From assembly GCF_900764565.1 (NCBI RefSeq), contig NZ_CAAFOM010000150.1, positions 1 to 22,955 of the forward strand: a stretch of 22,955 nucleotides of DNA. The letters run 5' to 3'. The stretch is from an uncultured Catenibacterium sp. GTDB taxonomy: Bacteria; Bacillota_I; Bacilli_A; Erysipelotrichales; Coprobacillaceae. The position numbers and the translations under genes are program-made. The notes under the pieces are model-generated. The model searched no databases. It saw only the letters and a list, made by a program, of their open reading frames with translations, and was not told the origin of the DNA. This document shows positions 16,780 through 22,955 of the stretch, piece after piece. Every line of letters starts with the position of its first letter. Position 1 is the first letter of the stretch.

Positions 16780-17607
16780 ATGAAAAGAAAAATTGTAGCT
16801 GACTCATCTTGTGATATGTGGGAATTAAATGGCGTAGATTTTGAAGTTGCCCCAATTACTATTTCTACTGATAATAAACACTATGTAGACAATCAGGACT
16901 TAGATGTTCATTTAATGTCTGAAGAATTCGCAAAATACAAAGGTGTATCTCATACTGCATGTCCAAGTGTTGGGTCTTGGTTAGATTGTTTTGAAGGATA
17001 TGATGAAGTATTTGTCATCACTTTAACTGGTTCTATGTCAGGAACATATAACTCTGCCATGACAGCTAAAGGTATTTATGAAGAAGAAAATGATAATGTA
17101 AAGGTTCATGTATTTGATAGTTTATCTACAGGTCCTGAAATGAGATTACTTATTGAAAAATTAAAAGATTTCATTGAAGAAGATCTACCATTTGAAGAAA
17201 TTGTAGAAAAAGGACAGGATTACCTTAATCATTCTAGATTATTCTTCGCATTAAAGTCTTTACATAATATGGCTATGAATGGTCGTGTGAATAAAGCTAT
17301 TGCATCTGCGATTGGTGTATTAAATATTTCTATTTTTGCTACTGCGAGTGAAGAAGGTACTATCCAGCCAATCAGTAAATGTCGTGGTGAAAAGAAAGTT
17401 GTGAAATCTATGATTGAACATCTTGAAAATGCTGGATACCATGGTGGTAAGGTGCGTATCTCACATGCAGATAATTTAAAGCTAGCTCATAGTGTAAGAG
17501 ATAAGATTTTAGAACTTTATCCAAATGCGGATATTATTGTTTACCCAATGGGTGGTCTATGTACTTATTACGCTGAAATAGGTGGACTACTTGTAGGTTG
17601 TGAATGT
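16780..17607 (+). CDS. DegV family fatty-acid-binding protein (FakB-like)
   Basis: DegV/FakB proteins bind a fatty acid and present it to the kinase FakA, which makes acyl phosphate for phospholipid synthesis. This 276-aa protein shows the family pattern: the N-terminal IVADSSCDM (Ser9, Ser10), the SHTACPSVGSWLDCF helix, the loop ITLTGSMSGTYNSA whose Ser and Thr contact the carboxylate, FDSLSTGPEM, and the C-terminal IIVYPMGGLCTYYAEIGGLLVG. The start is the ATG at 16780, with GGGAGG 8 nt upstream; the longer open frame lacks a ribosome binding site. FakA is not in this window. It is divergent from a TetR gene, which may regulate it, and ends in a strong terminator. The stop codon follows immediately. 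Confidence 0.9.
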
Positions 17608-17608
17608 T

Positions 17609-17634
17609 AAACCAGTTGAGAAACTGGTTTTTTT
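17609..17634 (+). terminator. Intrinsic terminator of the degV gene
   Basis: The 8-bp stem AACCAGTT / AACTGGTT with a 4-nt loop, followed by a run of Ts, lies directly at the stop codon of the DegV gene. Confidence 0.88.
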
Positions 17635-17645
17635 CATACCTAAAA

Positions 17646-17654
17646 TGATATAAT
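17646..17654 (+). promoter_or_regulatory. Extended -10 promoter of the chromate-transporter pair
   Basis: TGATATAAT combines a TGn extension with a perfect TATAAT hexamer. The expected start is near 17661, just before the AGGAAGG ribosome binding site. No good -35 is present. Confidence 0.55.
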
Positions 17655-17678
17655 ACAGGTCATAGGAAGGTGAATACT

Positions 17679-18227
17679 TTGAAGAATAAATTAGTGAAGC
17701 TCTTCTTTTCTACCCTCTATTTAAGTGCTTTTACTTTTGGTGGAGGATATGTCATTGTCTCTTTAATGAAGAAGAAGTTTGTGGACGAATATCAATGGAT
17801 TGATGAAGATGAGATGTTGGACTTAGTGGCTATAGCTCAGAGTGCACCAGGACCTATTGCGGTTAATGGTGCCATTGTAGTGGGATATAAGATGGCAGGA
17901 CTACTAGGTATATTCATCTCAGTACTTGCGACTATTATTCCTCCTTTTGTAATCATATCTGTTATTTCTGTCTTTTATGAAATATTTAAGACGAATTTAA
18001 TTGTTTCATTAATGTTAGAAGGTATGCAGGCAGGTGTGGGTGCAGTGATTGCATCCGTATGCTTTACTATGGGGAGTGGTCTCTTAAAAGAGAAGAATAA
18101 GCTTTATCCTGTGATTATGATTGGTGCTTTTATCGCTAACTATATATTTAATATCAACGTCATGATAGTCATTATTGTTTGTATCATGATTGGATTACTT
18201 TATTCTATGAAAGGAGTGCAGTCATGA
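17679..18227 (+). CDS. Chromate transporter family protein, first subunit
   Basis: This is a 182-aa hydrophobic protein, one half of a two-gene (short-chain, YwrA/YwrB-like) CHR transporter. Such proteins are named for chromate efflux but in gut anaerobes the natural anion is often unknown. Motifs: AFTFGGGYVIV (about 18-28) in the first helix region, then SAPGPIAVNGAIVVGY (about 55-70), and several later membrane helices. I place the start at the TTG at 17679, because AGGAAGG lies 8 nt upstream and the GTG at 17670 overlaps that site; GTG remains possible. The stop codon overlaps the ATG of the partner gene (ATGA), so the two halves are translationally coupled and probably form a heterodimer. 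Confidence 0.87.
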   Translation: MKNKLVKLFFSTLYLSAFTFGGGYVIVSLMKKKFVDEYQWIDEDEMLDLVAIAQSAPGPIAVNGAIVVGYKMAGLLGIFISVLATIIPPFVIISVISVFYEIFKTNLIVSLMLEGMQAGVGAVIASVCFTMGSGLLKEKNKLYPVIMIGAFIANYIFNINVMIVIIVCIMIGLLYSMKGVQS

Positions 18228-18760
18228 TTTATCTACAATTATTTTTAAGCTTTTTGCAAGTTGGCGCATTTAGTTTTGGTGGTGGTTATGCCGCTATGCC
18301 TCTTATTAAACAGCAAGTCATTACTGCACATCATTGGTTAACTGTCTCTGAATTCACTGATCTTATCTCTATCTCACAGATGACACCTGGTCCTATTGCG
18401 GTTAATGCAGCGACTTTTGTAGGAATCAAGATAGCCGGTATTCCTGGTGCCATATGTGCGACGATTGGCTGTGTTTTACCTTCATGTATCATTGTTGGTA
18501 TCATCAGTTATTTCTATATCAAATATCGACATATGGATAAATTACAGAGTGTCTTAAAGATGTTAAGACCAGCTGTAGTCGCATTAATTGCGACTGCAGG
18601 TGTTTCTATTCTTACAACTGCCTTCTTTGGTGACACATTTAATATTCATCTTGTTGTGATATTTAGTCTATGTGTCATCTTACTTACTAAGTATAAGTGG
18701 GATCCTATTCTTGTCATGATTTTGGCAGGAGTCATGAATACAATCTATTACTTCATCTAA
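18224..18760 (+). CDS. Chromate transporter family protein, second subunit
   Basis: This is a 178-aa membrane protein, the partner half of the split CHR transporter. It repeats the family motifs: GAFSFGGGYAAMPLI in the first helix region, MTPGPIAVNAATFVG after it, a PGAICATIGCVLPS helix, and further hydrophobic helices to the end. The ATG at 18224 has AAAGGAG 7 nt upstream, inside the end of the first gene, and overlaps that gene's TGA. The two proteins are recognisably homologous to each other, as in other antiparallel paired CHR systems. A bidirectional terminator follows at once. The transported ion is not known. Confidence 0.88.
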   Translation: MIYLQLFLSFLQVGAFSFGGGYAAMPLIKQQVITAHHWLTVSEFTDLISISQMTPGPIAVNAATFVGIKIAGIPGAICATIGCVLPSCIIVGIISYFYIKYRHMDKLQSVLKMLRPAVVALIATAGVSILTTAFFGDTFNIHLVVIFSLCVILLTKYKWDPILVMILAGVMNTIYYFI

Positions 18761-18783
18761 AAAAAGCCTCTAAGAGGCTTTTT
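18760..18783. terminator. Bidirectional terminator between transporter pair and SirTM operon
   Basis: The stem AAAAGCCTC / GAGGCTTTT with a 3-nt loop has T runs in both reading directions. It closes the plus-strand transporter genes and the minus-strand sirtuin operon. Confidence 0.9.
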
Positions 18784-19639
18784 AAAGTTGATTGAGTATA
18801 TCTCCAATATCACCATCAATACAAATAGATTGTGAACTAATTTCAGGTGGACATGATTCATATCCTTTATTTATAGATACGTAAGTTGCTTCAGGGTTAT
18901 TGGCTGTCATTCTCCAGAATGGGTATTTAATAATAACAGGTGTGTTATATCCTACACCTAATTCTAAAAAGAGTATCTTCTTATTTCCTCTCGTACGTAG
19001 GAATTCTGTATATCTCTCTTTCGCAAGATGCCATCCTTCATCTTCCACAAATGTGTCATCACAACGCAAGTTCATAGTAAGTGGTTTACCACAATGAGGA
19101 CAGACAGGTATAAGTTCTGTAGGTATTTTCATATCCTTCTGTTTTTGTATCATCTCTTCAATGATAGCTTCATTGTCATAAGTTTCCTGAGTACATGGAT
19201 CACTACATTGGAATAATCCATAATCACCTTGTGTATAGAATAATCTTTGCTTATCAAAGCCAGCTTTTTGAAAACAATGATCGACATTAGTAGTAATCAC
19301 AAAGTAATCTTTCTCTTTCACAAGTTCAAAAAGCTTATTATACACATCCTTAGGAGGTTCCATATAACGATTCACATAGATATAACGACTCCAATAAGCC
19401 CAATGTTCTTCTAGACTATCAAAAGGATAAAATCCTCCTGAATACATATCAGTAAACCCATATTTATGAATAAAATCAGAAAAATATTGATTAAAACGTG
19501 GTCCACTATATTCAAATCCTGCAGAAGTAGATAAACCAGCCCCTGCCCCTATCACGATACAGTCAGCCTCTTCTATTGCCTGTTTAAGCGGTTCTAAGTA
19601 GTTCTTCGTAGATGTTTTTGTCACTGTCTTTAAACACAT
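18782..19639 (-). CDS. Class M sirtuin (SirTM), protein ADP-ribosyltransferase
   Basis: SirTM enzymes use NAD to mono-ADP-ribosylate proteins, rather than deacylate them. This 285-aa protein has the NAD fold (GAGAGLSTSAG at 31-41) and TTNVDHCF (Asn118). In place of the sirtuin catalytic histidine it has TQGDYG (Gln137, Asp139), which is the hallmark of class M. Four cysteines that can hold zinc are Cys145, Cys149, Cys180 and Cys183 (CPHC). In staphylococci and streptococci the partner substrate is lipoylated GcvH-L; no such gene is in this window. Its ATG has AAGGTGA upstream and lies 56 nt inside the macrodomain gene, an unusually long overlap, so the two proteins are tightly co-produced. 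It is the last gene of the six-gene operon. Confidence 0.93.
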   Translation of the reverse strand: MCLKTVTKTSTKNYLEPLKQAIEEADCIVIGAGAGLSTSAGFEYSGPRFNQYFSDFIHKYGFTDMYSGGFYPFDSLEEHWAYWSRYIYVNRYMEPPKDVYNKLFELVKEKDYFVITTNVDHCFQKAGFDKQRLFYTQGDYGLFQCSDPCTQETYDNEAIIEEMIQKQKDMKIPTELIPVCPHCGKPLTMNLRCDDTFVEDEGWHLAKERYTEFLRTRGNKKILFLELGVGYNTPVIIKYPFWRMTANNPEATYVSINKGYESCPPEISSQSICIDGDIGDILNQL

Positions 19640-20351
19640 TGAATATCACCTTCTTTTTACTTTTTGTTTCTTCTTTATATTCTTTAACTGTTTGAATCGC
19701 AATTTGTGCTGCTTCATAAGGTGGAAAATGGAATTCACCTGTAGATATACAACAGAATGCGATACTTTCTAAATGATAACTCTCTGCAAGCTTTAAACAT
19801 GATTTATAACATAATCTTAAATCATCACAATCTTTTTGTGTAAGAGAGTATGCGACAATAGGTCCTACTGTATGAATCACATAGGAACAAGGAAGATTAT
19901 AAGCCGGTGTGATTTTCGCCTTGCCTGTTTGTTGAATATCTCCATGCATTATTTCAGCACACTTATTTCGTAACTGAACACCTGCATATGTATGAATCGC
20001 ATTATCAATACAACCATGATTTGGACAGAAACAACCTAACATCTGTGAGTTTGCGGCATTCACAATCGCATCACACTCTAGTGTTGTAATATCTCCCTGC
20101 CAGATATAGATATCTGGCTGTACTTCTTCTAAATCTGAAAGAGAAGTTATTCCCTTCTCTTTCAATTCTTCCTGTAAATACTCATCTTGAATATCTATAA
20201 ATTCCTTTGATATAGTATCAGGCATACGTACATTCATTAATCCTCTTAATAATCTTTTTTGATTATATGCATCCTGAGGTATATCTATGGACTCATTTCT
20301 TTCATCTAATAAATGATCAATCAAATAGAGTCGTCTTTCTAACTGATTCAT
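19584..20351 (-). CDS. Zinc-type macrodomain, ADP-ribosylhydrolase partner of SirTM
   Basis: This 255-aa protein would remove the ADP-ribose added by SirTM. The N-terminal 80 residues (LERRLYLIDHLLDER..., LLRGLMNVRMP) are the helical extension seen in SirTM-linked macrodomains. The macrodomain follows: WQGDITTLECDAIVNAANSQMLG (GDIT 86-89, NAANS 98-102), then GCFCPNHGCIDNAIH with a Cys/His cluster (Cys107, Cys109, His112, Cys114) that fits the zinc site of this subfamily, then VIHTVGP and CCISTGEFHFPPYEAA. The start is the ATG at 20351, which overlaps the previous gene's TGA by 4 nt and has AAGGCGG upstream; the frame extends further to 20378 but only into the previous gene. Confidence 0.92.
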   Translation of the reverse strand: MNQLERRLYLIDHLLDERNESIDIPQDAYNQKRLLRGLMNVRMPDTISKEFIDIQDEYLQEELKEKGITSLSDLEEVQPDIYIWQGDITTLECDAIVNAANSQMLGCFCPNHGCIDNAIHTYAGVQLRNKCAEIMHGDIQQTGKAKITPAYNLPCSYVIHTVGPIVAYSLTQKDCDDLRLCYKSCLKLAESYHLESIAFCCISTGEFHFPPYEAAQIAIQTVKEYKEETKSKKKVIFNVFKDSDKNIYEELLRTA

Positions 20352-20968
20352 AACTTTTCTACCGCCTTCACAGGACAATTCTCATAACATGCGCCACAAT
20401 GGAGACAATGTTCCTGCTGGATAGAATATGGTTGTCCTTCTTCTATACATTTTTGTGGACAGCTTCTTAAGCATGTACCACATCCAATACATGATTCTGT
20501 AATATGATATCCTTTTTTCTCTATTTCCTGTCCCACCGTATATGTTTCTCTAAAGATTGGCTTAACACCTAGATTAAAGTATTCTACTGTAAATTCTTTA
20601 ATCTCAAACACAATTCCAATCTTTCTTGTATCACCTGGATATACATTCGCAAGATATGGCTGTTCCTCAAAAATCTGATTGATTTTCTCTTCCTGCTGCT
20701 CTTGTGCACAGGCAACAGCCTTTCCAGATAAACGGATCATCTCTTTAAAACGTGTATATGCAAGAATCTGTACTCTTCCATCAGATAAGAGTTCATCACA
20801 GAATGCTTTACCTCTTGCAGTAAAGAAAGTAAGTGATTTATCTTCAAAATGAATTGCGCTAATACAGCGAATCTGAGGTGCACCTTGATCATCTACTGTT
20901 GCGAAAGATAGAACACCACATAATTTTAATTTTTCTAAACATGTTTCAACATTCATCTTTATTTCCAT
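20348..20968 (-). CDS. PNPOx-like flavin domain fused to a 2x[4Fe-4S] ferredoxin
   Basis: This 206-aa protein is a probable electron carrier or flavin reductase. Residues about 1-140 are a split-barrel, pyridoxamine-phosphate-oxidase-like domain (GVLSFATVDDQGAPQIRCISAIHF, LTFFTARGKAF). Residues 160-198 are a bacterial ferredoxin with two complete clusters: Cys160, Cys163, Cys166, Cys170 and Cys188, Cys191, Cys194, Cys198. The reaction is not known; such fusions occur in anaerobes. It overlaps the upstream nitroreductase by 10 nt and the macrodomain gene by 4 nt. The ATG at 20956, just after the nitroreductase stop, is a possible alternative start. A role in passing electrons to or from the nitroreductase or the radical SAM enzyme is an inference. 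Confidence 0.85.
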   Translation of the reverse strand: MEIKMNVETCLEKLKLCGVLSFATVDDQGAPQIRCISAIHFEDKSLTFFTARGKAFCDELLSDGRVQILAYTRFKEMIRLSGKAVACAQEQQEEKINQIFEEQPYLANVYPGDTRKIGIVFEIKEFTVEYFNLGVKPIFRETYTVGQEIEKKGYHITESCIGCGTCLRSCPQKCIEEGQPYSIQQEHCLHCGACYENCPVKAVEKL

Positions 20969-21549
20969 CTTATAATACGATCTCCTTTTCTTGGTTTAGC
21001 TGTGGGATGTGCATCTCCATCTCTAGGATATCCAAGTAATAGCTGCATGACTGCATAGTATCCTCCAGGAATATTCCATTGTTTCAAGACATCCTGTCCA
21101 TAAGGATCATCAAAAGCTGTCCAACCCTGCCCAATATAGCAGGACCCTACTCCATTCGCATCTGCCACTAACATCATATTTTCTGCAGCTAATGCACAGT
21201 CTTCTTTAGAAAATAAGAAATTCTTAGGGGCGAAGAAAGTAATGACTGTAGGGGCATCATAGAAGGCATTTGTAAGAGTGGCATCATCCGCAATACTTGG
21301 CTGTTCTTTTGAAACATAATGAGTAGCATCAGCCATACGTGGACGAGAATGGGCACGCTTAATACGCCCTAAACGTTCATTCATTTCTTTATTTTGACAT
21401 ACCGCAAATAGAACCCCTTGTCTACCACCTGCACTTGGTGCATACATACCAGCCTCTAATATCTTCTCTAATACATCTTCTTCAATCTGTTTTTCACTAT
21501 AACGTCTAATAGAGCGACGATGCATGATAATATTATATAAATCAGCCAT
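20959..21549 (-). CDS. Nitroreductase family flavoprotein
   Basis: This 196-aa FMN-dependent oxidoreductase has the family pattern: the N-terminal HRRSIRRYSEKQIEED with FMN-phosphate-binding arginines, APSAGGRQ, a middle helix DCALAAENMMLVADANGVGSCYIG, and the C-terminal LLLGYPRDGD and KPRKGDR. Members reduce nitro compounds, quinones or flavins, or act as dehydrogenases in peptide natural-product pathways. The start has AGGAGGT upstream, lying within the last codons of the radical SAM gene; only 1 nt separates the two genes, so they are coupled. Its position directly after the peptide maturase suggests a helper role in that pathway, but general redox defence is equally possible. Confidence 0.87.
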   Translation of the reverse strand: MADLYNIIMHRRSIRRYSEKQIEEDVLEKILEAGMYAPSAGGRQGVLFAVCQNKEMNERLGRIKRAHSRPRMADATHYVSKEQPSIADDATLTNAFYDAPTVITFFAPKNFLFSKEDCALAAENMMLVADANGVGSCYIGQGWTAFDDPYGQDVLKQWNIPGGYYAVMQLLLGYPRDGDAHPTAKPRKGDRIIRWK

Positions 21550-21550
21550 T

Positions 21551-22585
21551 TTAATCTACCTCCTTCCAGCATTGTGGATCAGCTGCATAGAAGTTTCCAT
21601 CTTTACCACTTGCCACTGCAGGACATCCTCTACAGAAAGCCAATAATTCACATTTACTACATTTTTCAAACTTATTAAAATCTCTATATTTTTCTACTTC
21701 ACAAACCCATAGATCTGCAAGTCTATCTTCAAATACGTTACCTATCTTACTATTCTGTACTCGACGGCAGGCATAAACATCTCCTGTAGGAAGAATTGTG
21801 AGATGACAGCTACCACAATGACATCCACCATAAATCATACCTTTTTCTGCAGTATCAGGAATCTTGAATTCTCCTGTTTCATATTCATATAAAGTCCAAA
21901 GGTGATCCTTCTTATTAAAATAAGTCTGACATCCCTTTGCTTCATACTCTTTAAACTTCTTATCACACTCTGCAAGTAACTGGCGATAACGAAGAGGTTC
22001 GATATTGACATCCTTCTCTTCACTTGTAGGACAATAACGTGCAAATGCATAAATATTAGTCCCTGCTTCTACGACTGCATCAATAATACCAGGTACTTCA
22101 TCAATATTAGTTCCTGAAACAGTCGTCATTACTACAGAACGGATACCTGCACGATTAATACATCCAATTTTTTCTAATGTGATATCAAAACTTCCAGGTT
22201 TTCTAAACCAGTCATGTGTTTCTCTTAAACCATCAATAGATACCTGATATTTTTCACAGCCATATTCTTTTAGTTTATGACATACATCATCATTTAGATG
22301 GAATGGATTACCAAGAATAGTGAAAGGAATAGAGTGTTTCTTAAGTAGTTCTAATAGTTTCCAGAAATGAGGATGAAGAATAGGATCCCCACCTGTAATA
22401 TAGAAATAAGGATAACGGTGGTAAACATCACAGAAATCTAAACAATTATAGAATGTTTCCTCCATCTGATCCCAGCTCATACTATCAAGCTTCTTATTGC
22501 AGTTCTCTGAAAAAATATAACAGTGTTTGCATCTCTGATCACATTCATCAGTAATATGCCATTGAAAAGAAAAGTATCGTCTCAT
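21551..22585 (-). CDS. Radical SAM/SPASM peptide maturase (ACGX system)
   Basis: This 344-aa radical SAM enzyme would modify the cysteine-rich peptide encoded just upstream. The N-terminus has the S-adenosylmethionine cluster motif CX3CX2C (Cys15, Cys19, Cys22 in TDECDQRCKHCYIF), the GGDP motif of the barrel, and KYQVSIDGLRETHD. The C-terminal SPASM region is cysteine-rich: GGCHCGSC, VYACRR, then Cys309, Cys312, Cys318, Cys321 and Cys339, fitting auxiliary [4Fe-4S] clusters. Related maturases form thioether links from cysteine sulfur to neighbouring residues; that this one does so is inferred from the target's cysteines. From memory, a family is named for radical SAM/SPASM proteins of an ACGX-repeat system and this matches. 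AAGGAGG precedes the ATG. No exporter or protease gene is in the window. Confidence 0.9.
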   Translation of the reverse strand: MRRYFSFQWHITDECDQRCKHCYIFSENCNKKLDSMSWDQMEETFYNCLDFCDVYHRYPYFYITGGDPILHPHFWKLLELLKKHSIPFTILGNPFHLNDDVCHKLKEYGCEKYQVSIDGLRETHDWFRKPGSFDITLEKIGCINRAGIRSVVMTTVSGTNIDEVPGIIDAVVEAGTNIYAFARYCPTSEEKDVNIEPLRYRQLLAECDKKFKEYEAKGCQTYFNKKDHLWTLYEYETGEFKIPDTAEKGMIYGGCHCGSCHLTILPTGDVYACRRVQNSKIGNVFEDRLADLWVCEVEKYRDFNKFEKCSKCELLAFCRGCPAVASGKDGNFYAADPQCWKEVD

Positions 22586-22607
22586 GTTTGTATCCTCCTT
22601 ATAATTC

Positions 22608-22648
22608 GTATTTCTAAAGAAACAACATGGTTGTTTCCTTGGAAATAC
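22608..22648 (-). other. Second intergenic hairpin between precursor and maturase
   Basis: On the minus strand GTATTTC / GAAATAC arms enclose an inner 8-bp stem GAAACAAC / GTTGTTTC with loop CAT. No T run follows; the maturase ribosome binding site comes next. It probably lowers maturase expression or protects the 3' end of the peptide message. Confidence 0.65.
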
Positions 22649-22668
22649 GTCCCAGATTATTCTGGGAC
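22649..22668 (-). other. First intergenic hairpin after the precursor gene
   Basis: A perfect 8-bp stem GTCCCAGA / TCTGGGAC with a 4-nt loop starts 8 nt after the precursor stop codon. It abuts the second hairpin. Without a T tract it is at most a partial terminator; such elements often keep precursor levels above enzyme levels (inference). Confidence 0.68.
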
Positions 22669-22675
22669 ATACTCA

Positions 22676-22870
22676 TTACTTATCGCCTGCGCCACAAGCT
22701 GTACCACAAGCTGCTGGTTTATCATCTGCACCACATGCAGTTCCACAAGCAGCTGGCTTATCGCCTGCGCCACAAGCTGTACCACAAGCTGCTGGTTTGT
22801 CATCAGCACCACAAGCAGTTGATGGTGCAGCTGTGTTTTCATTCCAATCTGCAATATTTGAAAGAGCCAT
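22676..22870 (-). CDS. ACGX-repeat cysteine-rich RiPP precursor peptide
   Basis: This is a 64-aa ribosomal peptide. Residues 1-19 are a short leader (MALSNIADWNENTAAPSTA). The rest is repetitive, built from the 13-residue unit PAACGTACGAxDK, with x alternating G, D, G, after a first partial unit. Every cysteine is in an Ala-Cys-Gly triplet: Cys20, 29, 33, 42, 46, 55 and 59. There is almost no hydrophobic residue after the leader, unlike pore-forming bacteriocins. An optimal AAAGGAGG lies 8 nt before the ATG, implying strong expression. A radical SAM/SPASM enzyme gene follows after two hairpins, so the peptide is most likely its substrate, modified at Cys or at the residues beside it. Its final activity is unknown: metal binding, antimicrobial or redox roles are all possible. 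Other frames over this DNA are artefacts of the repeat. Confidence 0.88.
   Translation of the reverse strand: MALSNIADWNENTAAPSTACGADDKPAACGTACGAGDKPAACGTACGADDKPAACGTACGAGDK
22679..22798 (-). repeat. Tandem 39-bp repeats with 78-bp higher-order period in the precursor gene
   Basis: The codons of the ACGX units form 39-bp repeats. Bases 22679-22720 and 22757-22798 are identical over 42 bp, while the unit between them differs at several silent sites. This shows a recent duplication of a two-unit (78-bp) block. Confidence 0.85.
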
Positions 22871-22921
22871 TGTTGTTACCTCCTTTATAGATTCAGCGAG
22901 TGATTACTCTCTGTAATTCCT

Positions 22922-22949
22922 ATTTTACGTAGAAAGAGTCATTCTACAA
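22922..22949 (-). promoter_or_regulatory. Candidate promoter with inverted repeat for the ACGX-SirTM operon
   Basis: On the minus strand TTGTAG (22949-22944) and TAAAAT (22927-22922) are 16 bp apart. A perfect inverted repeat GTAGAA / TTCTAC (22929-22947) fills the spacer and could be an operator. The leader is about 45 nt long and ends in a strong ribosome binding site. The window edge is close, so a stronger promoter may lie outside. Confidence 0.45.
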
Positions 22950-22955
22950 GTACGC

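Noticed and set aside
18782..19639. Sirtuin as a CobB-type deacetylase
   Set aside because: The catalytic His is replaced by Gln in the TQGDYG motif, and it is coupled to a macrodomain, both typical of class M ADP-ribosyltransferases.
22679..22798. Possible CRISPR-like direct repeats
   Set aside because: Repeats are contiguous, in frame with a 13-residue protein unit and without unique spacers.
22523..22890. Plus-strand and alternative-frame reading frames over the precursor gene (cysteine- or histidine-rich products of 65-99 aa)
   Set aside because: They are shadow frames made by the tandem 39-bp repeat. Only the minus-strand 64-aa frame has an optimal ribosome binding site and a pattern that matches the adjacent maturase.

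Overview
The window looks like chromosome of a low-GC Gram-positive gut bacterium, probably an Erysipelotrichia-type member of the Bacillota. The basis is the AT-rich coding sequence, strong AGGAGG-type ribosome binding sites, compact intrinsic terminators, sortase-anchored glycosidases with a VKTGD sorting motif, a CcpA-type cre site, and protein families typical of such genomes. The genus is an inference. No rRNA, tRNA, IS element, prophage or CRISPR array was seen.

Left part (1-8820, all minus strand). Two paralogous cell-wall-anchored family 20 glycoside hydrolases (1480-5067 and 5117-8530) form a tandem pair, followed by a metal-dependent amidohydrolase (68-1348). The GH20 pair has an unusually readable control region at 8601-8728: a cre site, a sigma-A promoter, a ribonucleic antiterminator (RAT) sequence of the BglG/LicT kind, and an intrinsic terminator that overlaps it. 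Expression therefore appears to be gated by a PTS sugar through an antiterminator protein and also by CcpA.

Middle part (8823-14854). An RNA-repair pair, rlaP-rtcB, sits on the minus strand. A lone DUF2500 membrane protein is on the plus strand. Then comes a tightly packed minus-strand operon of an AbiEi-type antitoxin and two different WYL-domain proteins, with no AbiEii toxin gene. Its promoter carries an inverted repeat over the -10. A PHP-domain phosphoesterase follows.

Right-middle part (14988-18760). This holds a class I/II aminotransferase, a TetR regulator divergent from a DegV/FakB fatty-acid-binding protein, and a two-gene (split) chromate-type transporter. Most of these units end in clear hairpin terminators, several of them bidirectional.

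Right part (18782-22955, minus strand). Six genes are packed end to end, apart from a hairpin-filled gap behind the first: an ACGX-repeat cysteine-rich precursor peptide, its radical SAM/SPASM maturase, a nitroreductase, a flavin-type oxidoreductase fused to a 2x[4Fe-4S] ferredoxin, a zinc-type macrodomain, and a class M sirtuin (SirTM). The peptide and radical SAM pair is a known-by-name but, as far as I know, poorly characterised RiPP type. Its fusion into one operon with the reversible ADP-ribosylation pair (SirTM and macrodomain), without the usual GcvH-L and LplA2 partners, is the most interesting feature of the window.
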